Shown here: piece after piece, positions 25,965 to 33,259 of the stretch
How positions within the stretch are numbered: position 1 is the stretch's first letter
Layout: the number at the start of each line of letters is the position of its first letter
NCBI RefSeq assembly: GCF_017115105.1
Contig: NZ_JABXKH010000035.1
Location: 1-50,659, forward strand
From: Nostoc sp. NMS2
GTDB lineage: Bacteria; Cyanobacteriota; Cyanobacteriia; Cyanobacteriales; Nostocaceae
Reading direction: 5' to 3'
DNA length: 50,659 nt
The notes under the pieces: generated by a model
The model's input: the letters and a program-made list of their open reading frames with translations, nothing else
The model's database searches: none
What the model was told of the DNA's origin: nothing
Translations under genes and position numbers: made by a program

Positions 25965-26567
25965 ATGCCTTACAGTCAATTCACCATTGACAAAGTGAAA
26001 CAAGATTTTCACCTGACTACTGTAGAAGGAGTCCGCTTTTTCCCAGACTCGATTGAACCCATTACTCCAAGTTTCAGACTACAAGGTATTTTAGAGGATT
26101 TACCGTGGGCGATCGCAGTTGATACAGAAAAAGCTCGTTCAGAGGCGATAATTAATCCTGTATTGCTAGAAGTACGACGCATCTTCAATTCCTCAATTAG
26201 TGTGTTTTCAGGGGAAGAGTTTAACGTTGATGCGAGTATTGGACTCAACGGTGTGTGTGACTTCCTGCTTTGCCGTTCATCTGAACAATTAACGGTGGAA
26301 GCACCTGCAATTGTCATTGTTGAAGCGAAAAAATCAGATTTAAAATCTGGATTGGGACAATGCATTGCAGAAATGGTAGCTGCACAGCGATTCAATCAAG
26401 CCAGGGAACAACCCTTAACAGCTGTCTATGGCACTGTCAGCAGTGGAACCCAATGGCGCTTTCTCAGACTAGAGGGGCAAACAGTCACAATTGATTTAAT
26501 GGATTATTATCTTCCTCCTATCGAACCAATTCTGAGCTTTTTGGTGTGGATGGTGAAAGCAGGGTGA
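25965..26567 (+). CDS. PD-(D/E)XK nuclease-like hypothetical protein
   Basis: About 200 residues from ATG 25965 (a GTG at 25953 would add four). A conserved Glu60 in SEAIINPVLLEV, Asp99 at the end of GLNGVCDFLL, and Glu120-Ala-Lys122 in IVIVEAKKSD form the layout E-D-ExK of the PD-(D/E)XK nuclease fold, here with EAK. There is no DNA-binding domain. Similar stand-alone proteins are common in cyanobacteria and are uncharacterised; they may be domesticated nuclease domains. It lies between glpK and argC with separate spacing on both sides. The fold is assigned by motif only. Confidence 0.65.
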   Translation: MPYSQFTIDKVKQDFHLTTVEGVRFFPDSIEPITPSFRLQGILEDLPWAIAVDTEKARSEAIINPVLLEVRRIFNSSISVFSGEEFNVDASIGLNGVCDFLLCRSSEQLTVEAPAIVIVEAKKSDLKSGLGQCIAEMVAAQRFNQAREQPLTAVYGTVSSGTQWRFLRLEGQTVTIDLMDYYLPPIEPILSFLVWMVKAG

Positions 26568-26647
26568 AGGAGGCAGGAGGCAGAAGGCAGGAGACAGAAA
26601 CTTGTAAGTATTAATCAGTCAAAATATCATTCACATATAAAAACCGC

Positions 26648-27622
26648 ATGACTACTAAACCGAAGATTTTTATTGATGGAGAATCGGGAACCACAGGCTT
26701 ACAAATTTACTCACGCCTTAATCAACGGGATGATATCGAGTTAGTTAGCATTGAGGCATCTAAACGTAGGGATGCAAGTGAGCGAGCTAAACTAATTAAT
26801 GCCGTCGATGTTGTTATTCTCTGTCTACCTGATGATGCAGCCCGCGAAGCTGTTAGCTTAGTTAGTAATACTAGGGTTAAGATCCTTGATGCTAGTAGTG
26901 CCCATCGCACAGCTGATAGCTGGGTATATGGTTTTCCTGAACTAAATCCAGGACAGCGAGAGAAAATCGCCAGCGCCCAGTTTGTTAGCAATCCAGGCTG
27001 TTATCCCACAGGATTTTTAGCCTGTATCCGTCCTTTGATTGCTAAGGGACTTTTAAAAAGTAATTTTCCCATCACTGTTAATGCAGTATCAGGTTACTCT
27101 GGTGGCGGAAAGAATCTCATCAAAGAATACCATACATTTCATGAACAGCAAACCGGGGCCGAGTCACTACATCCATACGGCATCTACGGTTTGCAGTTTG
27201 GGCATAAGCACGTTAAGGAAATGCATTATTATTCAGGGTTAGCATCGCCGCCACTATTCGTACCTTCAGTAGGAGATTTTGAGCAAGGGATGCTAGTTCA
27301 AGTGCCTTTGCTGTTAGGAACTTTGGATAATCCACCATCAGGTGAGGTAATCTATGAAGCGATCGCTGATTACTACCAAGATGAAAAATTTGTGCAGGTT
27401 GCTCCATTCCAAGATTCTACTCTGCTGCGAGACGGAATATTTTTGGATGCGATCGCCATGAACGGTACCAATGTTGTTCAGGTTTTTGTATTCGCCAATG
27501 ACACCAGCAAAGAAGCATTGCTAGTTGCTCGTCTCGACAACTTGGGCAAAGGCGCATCAGGAGCAGCCATCCAAAACCTAAACATCATGCTGGGCTTTCC
27601 AGAAGAATTGGGATTGTCATGA
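26648..27622 (+). CDS. argC: N-acetyl-gamma-glutamyl-phosphate reductase, type 2
   Basis: A protein of 324 residues that reduces N-acetylglutamyl phosphate to the semialdehyde with NADPH in arginine synthesis. Seen: FIDGESGTTG nucleotide-binding start (8-17), the catalytic Cys118 in SNPGCYPTGF, and VNAVSGYSGGGK. The short form with GESGTTG is the AGPR type 2 family, distinct from the roughly 350-residue type 1 enzyme usual in cyanobacteria. It may therefore be a second paralogue. Confidence 0.9.
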   Translation: MTTKPKIFIDGESGTTGLQIYSRLNQRDDIELVSIEASKRRDASERAKLINAVDVVILCLPDDAAREAVSLVSNTRVKILDASSAHRTADSWVYGFPELNPGQREKIASAQFVSNPGCYPTGFLACIRPLIAKGLLKSNFPITVNAVSGYSGGGKNLIKEYHTFHEQQTGAESLHPYGIYGLQFGHKHVKEMHYYSGLASPPLFVPSVGDFEQGMLVQVPLLLGTLDNPPSGEVIYEAIADYYQDEKFVQVAPFQDSTLLRDGIFLDAIAMNGTNVVQVFVFANDTSKEALLVARLDNLGKGASGAAIQNLNIMLGFPEELGLS

Positions 27623-27771
27623 AAAGCATTAGGGAATGGGGATGAGGGAGATGTGGTTCGACTTCGCTCACCAACCGGGAGATGAGGGGGAGCAGGGAGC
27701 AGGGAGCAAGGGAGAAGAGTTTTAAGAGTTTTCCCCTTGCCCCCCGCCCCTCTGCCTCTTCCCAATGCCCA
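27623..27771. repeat. low-complexity GGGGAGCAGGGAGC repeat block
   Basis: Contains TGGTTCGACTTCGCTCACCA with flanking GGGAGATGAGGG, a unit found again (inverted) near 39465-39500 and 47665-47700, and runs of GGGAGCA. It separates argC from the convergent DUF1350 gene. Confidence 0.6.
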
Positions 27772-28770
27772 TTATCTTGATTCTTCTTTCAGCGCCTCAA
27801 GCAATTGAATTACATGATGCTCAAAGCCTCTATTTCGATCTTGAACTGATTCAATCAACGGTTTATCAAAAAGATTAATGACATTATTACCTAATTGAAT
27901 ACCTAAAGGTTTTAAATGCCCACCATCTAAAGTCTCCACAAATTCTTGGGGCGGTCTTTTCAAAATATTAGTAAACCATTCACAGGTTAATTTAGCAATC
28001 TTATCAGACTGAAAACAGACTAAACCCATGATATTAAATAACCCACTATCCTTGATTAAATTCTTGGTTTCTTCAGGGTTTGGTTTCACACCCCAACCAA
28101 TATTATCGATGATATCGGCTAAAAATTGAGGGCGAATTGCGCTGGCTGTATCGCTAATATCAGGTGCTAATAGGATAGAAACTTGCCCTCTAATAAAGAC
28201 ACTATTAATTTTAATTTCCCGACCTACGTAAGTGTAAATTAGTTTCCGAACTTCGACAATTTTGCGTTTAAGTTCCTCAACAAGAATGTTAATATCTTTA
28301 ATGATACTTTCTATTTGTGACTTATCCGAAGTATGAGATAAGAGATTCCGAATAAACTTTTCCCTATTTGGAAGATCATCTGGCAGAGCAGTAAATCCTT
28401 CTAACAGGGAAATATATTTACAGCCAAGGCTATGTCCAATCCAAGAAAAGTTTTTATCATCTAGATAGGCTTCATAATCATATCCCTCAACACTTGCCAT
28501 CCTCACAAGCTCTGGCAAAATCTCATACTGCTCTCTCATCAGAAAACCAGCTTCTACATAATGGTTAAAAGTAAAATTAAACGGTAGAAGAATAATCGTG
28601 TATCCCTGATTAAATAAAGATTGAAGTAGATAGCGATAAAAAAGCATGGGGCCAAATGTACCAAAGAAAGCCCCTGCAATAAATTGAATTACCCCTTTAG
28701 GCTGTGGATGCAGAGCAACCCAACTGTGAGAAACGGGTTTAAATCTCAGTTTTAAATTTGTATTTACCAT
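27772..28770 (-). CDS. DUF1350 family alpha/beta-hydrolase-like protein
   Basis: A protein of 332 residues. A DUF1350 pattern with the nucleophile elbow-like WIGHSLGCKY near residue 108 and PKGVIQFIAGAFFGTFGP at about 24-41, which forms the early strand and oxyanion region. A charged helical insertion lies at about 140-180. The family is restricted mainly to cyanobacteria and plastids, and the substrate is unknown. The Ser is intact, so hydrolase or acyl-transfer chemistry is plausible. It is monocistronic, with 900 bp of gene-poor sequence upstream. Confidence 0.85.
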   Translation of the reverse strand: MVNTNLKLRFKPVSHSWVALHPQPKGVIQFIAGAFFGTFGPMLFYRYLLQSLFNQGYTIILLPFNFTFNHYVEAGFLMREQYEILPELVRMASVEGYDYEAYLDDKNFSWIGHSLGCKYISLLEGFTALPDDLPNREKFIRNLLSHTSDKSQIESIIKDINILVEELKRKIVEVRKLIYTYVGREIKINSVFIRGQVSILLAPDISDTASAIRPQFLADIIDNIGWGVKPNPEETKNLIKDSGLFNIMGLVCFQSDKIAKLTCEWFTNILKRPPQEFVETLDGGHLKPLGIQLGNNVINLFDKPLIESVQDRNRGFEHHVIQLLEALKEESR

Positions 28771-29199
28771 GACTTATCAATGAGTTCATCTCATTTTGCT
28801 AGGTGTATACTTAATCTCCAAACTGATTTTGCTGCTTTTCGGATTCTTTAAGAGATATTTTCCCAAAACTGAGATACTCATTTTAAGAGATCGTAATTAT
28901 TTCGTTTAGCAGATATCCCTCCTCTTTTGACTCTGGGGAGAATTTTATTGCTTAAATGACCCCGTTGCGATCGCTTGAATCTATAACTAGCAACTTGGGT
29001 TAGTATCATGTGTGTCTATAAATTGACCAAAATTATGTTGAAGCTTATAAAGCCGTAGCTTGACAGGATGATTATTTTATGGTTAATAAAACGGACATGA
29101 TAAGTAAGTTTGCGCGAAAAAACCCAAATATCTTACGAAACGTAAATGGCTTAAAACTCTTACCAATGACCAATGACAGCCTTAGCCAGTTAGCTATTA

Positions 29200-29226
29200 A
29201 TAAAAAGAAGTGGCAAAGCCACTTCC
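29200..29226 (-). terminator. rho-independent terminator reading on the minus strand
   Basis: On the minus strand: GAAGTGGC-TTT-GCCACTTC followed by TTTTTATT. Eight perfect pairs and a good T-run. The nearest upstream minus-strand gene, the P-type ATPase, ends 455 bp earlier, so it may end a long 3' tail or an unrecognised transcript. The rest of 28771-29681 has HIP1 sites and no gene I can support; a 61-codon minus frame at 29264-29449 is not convincing. Confidence 0.65.
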
Positions 29227-29681
29227 TAATTCCCAGGTAGAACCTAAGTTATGAGTATAACGACTACAAAAATTTGAAATAGTATAAATAAACACCAATT
29301 AGCTGAATATCTGTATTTTCCTTGTTTTCTGGGTGAGGAAATTGTGATTTCGATGCGCCAAATAACTGTATATTTACATAAGTCTCATGATTACAATGCA
29401 GACTTAAGTGTAACTTTTTCTGGTGGATAGGCAGCGCGATCGCTATCAATCAGTATATTTCCTATAGACGTTGCATTTTTGACTGTGACAGCTAAATCTG
29501 CACTTACGCCAATGAGTATGTGTAACCGTTGGTAAACCTTTGGTTCGTCATCCGGTGGGTGAAGAATGCGATCGCATTTTCTACGCTATAACTACAAACC
29601 CTGACGAAGGTTAAGTTTCGTTCCTAAGAATGCGATCGGGTTTTCCAATACAATTTCCCGATTCCCGATTTTCCAAAATTT

Positions 29682-31664
29682 TTATTTCATCGCTCTAGTT
29701 GCATTTAAAATTGCCAGCAATGCTACTCCAACATCAGCAAAGACAGCTTCCCACATTGTCGCTATACCTAAAATGCCCAATCCAATAAACACAGCTTTAA
29801 TTGCTAAAGCAAAGCCAATATTTTGCCAAACAATTTTGCGGGTTTTTCTGGCAATTTGTATTGCTTCTGCTACTTTTGATGGCGCATCTGTCATGATGAC
29901 AACATCAGCAGTTTCGATGGCTGCATCTGAACCTAAACCACCCATTGCCATCCCAACATCGGCTCTAGCAATCACTGGCGCATCATTAATACCATCCCCA
30001 ACAAAGATAACTTTACCATGCTTGCCGGCGGTGCTGAGTAATTTCTCAATGGCATTGACTTTTTCTTCTGGTAATAACTCTGCTTCGTAAGCATCTATGC
30101 CTATCTGTTGGGCAATCTGGGAAGCGATCGCTTGATTATCTCCTGTCAACATTACTGTTCTCTCTACACCCATTCGCTTGAGTGCTTGAATAGCGTGTCT
30201 CGCATCTTCTTTCAGTTCATCAGCAATGACAATATAACCAGCGTAAATATTATCCACTGCTAAATGAACAACTGTTCCCTGTAGCTGGCAATTATCATAA
30301 GCAATATTCTCTCTGTGGAGTAGGCGATCGCTTCCCGCTATCACTAACCTATTTTCAACCTTGGCTTTAATTCCATAGCCTGCAATCTCTTCATAATCTC
30401 TCACCTCAAATTCATCAATCTTCCCACCATAAGCCTTAAGGATAGATTGAGCGATGGGATGATTGGAGTGTGATTCTACTTTGGCCGCTAATTGCAGCAA
30501 TTCTGCTTCATTATAGCCATTATGTGCTACTATTCTTACTACTTTAAATACGCCTTGAGTTAACGTTCCAGTTTTATCAAACACAACTGTATTGACTGCA
30601 TTTAGAGTATCTAAAAAAGTAGAGCCTTTAACTAAAATACCCCTTCTAGCTGCACCTCCCACACCTCCAAAGTAACCTAATGGAATACTGATAACAAGTC
30701 CACATGGACAGGAGATAACTAGCAAAATTAAGGCACGATAAACCCATTCTGAAGTACTTGCACCAGAAATTAATAAAGGCGGTAATATTGCCACTGCTAG
30801 AGATGTAAAAACTACTATTGGCGTATAATATCGGGCAAATTTAGTAATAAATTTTTCTGTCTCTGCTTTTTTGCTTTTGGCATTTTGCACTAAGTCTAAA
30901 ATCTTGGCAATAGAAGATTCATCAAATCGTTTTGTTACTCTAATGCTGAGAACACCCATTTTATTGATCGTTCCAGCCAAAACTATTTCACCCAGCCTCA
31001 CTGTTCGCGGTACAGATTCTCCAGTTAATGCAGATGTATCAACTTGCGAATTTCCATCTATAATTTCACCATCTAAGGGAATCTTTTCCCCAGGTTTGAC
31101 GACGATAATATCTCCAATATTTACTGTTTCTGGGCTGACTTTTTTTAGTTCCCCCTCTATTTGGATATTTGCATAGTCTGGACGGACTTCCAATAAGGCT
31201 TTGATGGAACTACGGGAACGACTAACAGCAATATCCTGGAACAATTCGCCAATTTTATAAAATAGCATGACTCCGACAGCTTCGGGTAATTTATGAATTG
31301 CGATCGCCCCTACTGTCGCTACTGTCATCAAAAAAGTTTCATCAAATACTCTACCTCTAAGTATATTGCGTCCAGCAGTTTTTAAAACACTCCATCCGCT
31401 CAATAAATAGGCAGGGATGAAAAGCAGATATTCACCTATTGAGTAGAATGTATTGTGTAATTGATTTTCAAAAATTACACCAGGCACATATAAACTTAAA
31501 ATTGCTATTAAAGGCAATACCTCATTTTTTAGATTGAATTCTCCACCGCGATCGTGATTGTGGTTATGGTTATGATTCTCATCATGAGTATGGTTATGAG
31601 TCTCATGACGCTCGTGTTCACAGTTGCAACAACCTGAAGATTCGGAATGTATTTTTTGCTTCAT
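29682..31664 (-). CDS. heavy-metal P1B-type ATPase, zinc/cadmium type
   Basis: 660 residues. The N-terminus has CCNCEHERHETHNHTHDE and further His/Asn repeats (11-38), a soluble metal-binding tail without the usual GMxCxxC domain. Transport motifs: TGES (214-217), CPC in TM6 (319-321), DKTGT phosphorylation site (363-367), HP near SNHPIAQSIL, and a final TM with DVGVALLAILNA whose Asp marks the Zn/Cd/Co subgroup (P1B-2). It exports divalent metal from the cytoplasm at ATP cost. No SmtB/ArsR regulator is adjacent; direct repeats lie just upstream. Confidence 0.92.
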   Translation of the reverse strand: MKQKIHSESSGCCNCEHERHETHNHTHDENHNHNHNHDRGGEFNLKNEVLPLIAILSLYVPGVIFENQLHNTFYSIGEYLLFIPAYLLSGWSVLKTAGRNILRGRVFDETFLMTVATVGAIAIHKLPEAVGVMLFYKIGELFQDIAVSRSRSSIKALLEVRPDYANIQIEGELKKVSPETVNIGDIIVVKPGEKIPLDGEIIDGNSQVDTSALTGESVPRTVRLGEIVLAGTINKMGVLSIRVTKRFDESSIAKILDLVQNAKSKKAETEKFITKFARYYTPIVVFTSLAVAILPPLLISGASTSEWVYRALILLVISCPCGLVISIPLGYFGGVGGAARRGILVKGSTFLDTLNAVNTVVFDKTGTLTQGVFKVVRIVAHNGYNEAELLQLAAKVESHSNHPIAQSILKAYGGKIDEFEVRDYEEIAGYGIKAKVENRLVIAGSDRLLHRENIAYDNCQLQGTVVHLAVDNIYAGYIVIADELKEDARHAIQALKRMGVERTVMLTGDNQAIASQIAQQIGIDAYEAELLPEEKVNAIEKLLSTAGKHGKVIFVGDGINDAPVIARADVGMAMGGLGSDAAIETADVVIMTDAPSKVAEAIQIARKTRKIVWQNIGFALAIKAVFIGLGILGIATMWEAVFADVGVALLAILNATRAMK

Positions 31665-31699
31665 CTTTTGTGTTGAGGCTAGTAAATTAATTCGTGTAT

Positions 31700-31741
31700 G
31701 AGCCTTTTTACAAATGTAATAAAAAAAAGAGCTTTTTACAA
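31700..31741. promoter_or_regulatory. two direct repeats before the P-ATPase gene
   Basis: GAGCCTTTTTACAA (31700-31713) and GAGCTTTTTACAA (31729-31741), 29 bp apart and 36-77 bp upstream of the start codon at 31664. The spacing suggests a binding site on one face of the helix, possibly for a metal regulator, although neither a consensus Zur nor a SmtB box is evident. Confidence 0.35.
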
Positions 31742-31839
31742 GTTGAACATTTAAGAATGAGAATCTATATCAGATTTTTTGTTAAATACTTATGCTATCT
31801 TTTGGTTCAAATTAAGATTTATAATTTTGTCAGGATAGC

Positions 31840-31943
31840 TATAGCAATCCTAAATCATTCATGAAAAATTAGATCCCCGACTTCTTCGAGAAGTCGGGGA
31901 TCTGGACATCGCACATTTTCATAACTCATTTAAGATTGCTATA
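31840..31943. mobile_element. 104-bp miniature element with TATAGCAATC ends
   Basis: Imperfect inverted ends (TATAGCAATCCTAAATCATT / complement of TATAGCAATCTTAAATGAGT) around a perfect 15-bp hairpin AGATCCCCGACTTCT-tcg-AGAAGTCGGGGATCT at 31871-31903. It carries no gene. The remainder of 31665-32222 is AT-rich. Confidence 0.7.
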
Positions 31944-32222
31944 TGGCAGTTATCAATTTTGTAGAATAATCTAAGATATAATTTTTGTTCGTAGTGAGCA
32001 ATTTATCACTCTGCATAAGATTTCAAAGGTCTTGATCTACAAACTTCAAACCTGTTTGACTGCTTAATTCTGCTATGACAACTACTTTGCGATCAAACTG
32101 GGTAGTATATGGAACTTTCTTGAATAACAAGTGTCAAGCTAGCTATTCTTAGTGAAACCCACTTGAAGTTTGAAAGTGAATCGAATACCCTAAGCTAGTA
32201 GACAATTTTCTCAAGGAAATCT

Positions 32223-32606
32223 ATGAACAAAAAAATTCTTCTGAATTTGCTTTCCACTTCCTCAATCTTTGTGTCGATGATGTCTACGCTGGTGGCATTT
32301 CATCCTGCCCATGCTAGTGGTAGTATTACACAGCGATTGATGCACACAGAAGATGGTCGTACCTGTATCACTAACCCACATGGTGGAAAAGACTTTGTGT
32401 GCATTCGAGATTCAGAGAGAAAGCAACCGTATACATCATCTGCACGTTCCTCGACCATTGTCACATCAGTATCAGATCAGAATATTGCCATGTTGAATTT
32501 TACTGACGAAGAAAGTGATGCTGCAATTAAGACATTTGGCTGCGACTGTCCATTGTGCATAAACTCTTTGCGTCAGTTGCGCGGTACTGGAAACTTGGTG
32601 TATTAG
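32223..32606 (+). CDS. small secreted protein with a C-terminal Cys cluster
   Basis: A protein of 127 residues. Signal peptide at about 1-31 (cleavage after FHPAHA). The mature part has two single Cys (GRTCITNP, FVCIRDSE) and a C-terminal CDCPLC motif (residues 109-114). This may bind a metal or form disulphides. It starts at ATG 32223 after AAGGA. The nearest neighbour is the divergent Zn/Cd ATPase, 0.56 kb away, which makes a metal link worth testing, but no family is recognised. Confidence 0.6.
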   Translation: MNKKILLNLLSTSSIFVSMMSTLVAFHPAHASGSITQRLMHTEDGRTCITNPHGGKDFVCIRDSERKQPYTSSARSSTIVTSVSDQNIAMLNFTDEESDAAIKTFGCDCPLCINSLRQLRGTGNLVY

Positions 32607-32750
32607 GGTTGAATAGCGCTTATAGCGACTACAACTTCTGTTAAATAGATGTGATTAATTACGTATAGAAGATATACGAAACCAAAAAAGCATTTTTAAC
32701 TACGTACCACTACTATTAAATCTAAATTCATTCTTGGGGCGGTTTGTAGG

Positions 32751-33153
32751 GCAATTCAGGTCATCTGGAAAACCTCTCTCTAAATCTCTCTCCTAAAAGG
32801 AGAGAGACTTTGAATTTCCCCCTTCCCGCGTCCTACGGTGTACACATAAGTCTGCTCACCTGATTCCATATCGTTTTGATCCCCCCTAACCCCCCTTAAA
32901 AAAAGGGGGAACTAGAATCAAAGTCCCCCAATTTATCGGGGAGCCACTGCGGGAACAGGGGTCTCCACCGCCGCAGGATGCGCGAAGCGCTGTAGTGGAG
33001 CATCTGGCGTGGTTTCCCCCATGAGCAGGTGGCATCGATTTAAGGGGATCTCCAACGATTTTGGTTTTCTATAAAGATGTGTGTACACCGTAGCTTCCCG
33101 CGTCGGGAAGGGGGTTAGGTTTTTGGTGGACTTTTCCACATAACCTGAATTGT
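32751..33153. mobile_element. older inverted-repeat element hosting a nested insertion
   Basis: Ends CAATTCAGGTCATCTGGAAAA (left, 32752-32772) and the near-complement TTTTCCACATAACCTGAATT (right, from 33132). Between them are CTCTCTCCTAAAAGGAGAGAG and the CCCCTTCCCGCGTCGGGAAGG hairpin that the inner element has split. Confidence 0.65.
32833..33093. mobile_element. 261-bp non-autonomous element with CTACGGTGTACACA ends and 11-bp target duplication
   Basis: Terminal inverted repeats CTACGGTGTACACA (32833-32846) and its complement (33080-33093). The flanks are identical 11-mers, CTTCCCGCGTC at 32822-32832 and 33094-33104. The interior shares the GATCCCCCCTAACC core, GTCCCCCA, GGGGAGCCACTG and GGGGTCTCC boxes with elements A and B, though its ends differ. 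No gene inside. Confidence 0.85.
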
Positions 33154-33164
33154 CAGCACAGTTT

Positions 33165-33192
33165 GTAGGGGCAATTCATAAATTTCCCCTAC
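33165..33192. repeat. GTAGGGGCAATTC palindrome
   Basis: A near-palindrome, GTAGGGG..AATTCATAAATTTCCCCTAC, of a dispersed type. It sits 68 bp after the helicase stop. Confidence 0.5.
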
Positions 33193-33259
33193 AATGTCTA
33201 ATTTTGCGTAAGTCCCGAAAAAAAAGACGCACAGAACTCTGTAGCTAAAAGTGTCCTGT

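Noticed and set aside
29264..29449. 61-codon minus-strand frame after the metal ATPase
   Set aside because: No ribosome site and irregular composition; a non-coding transcript explains the terminator as well.
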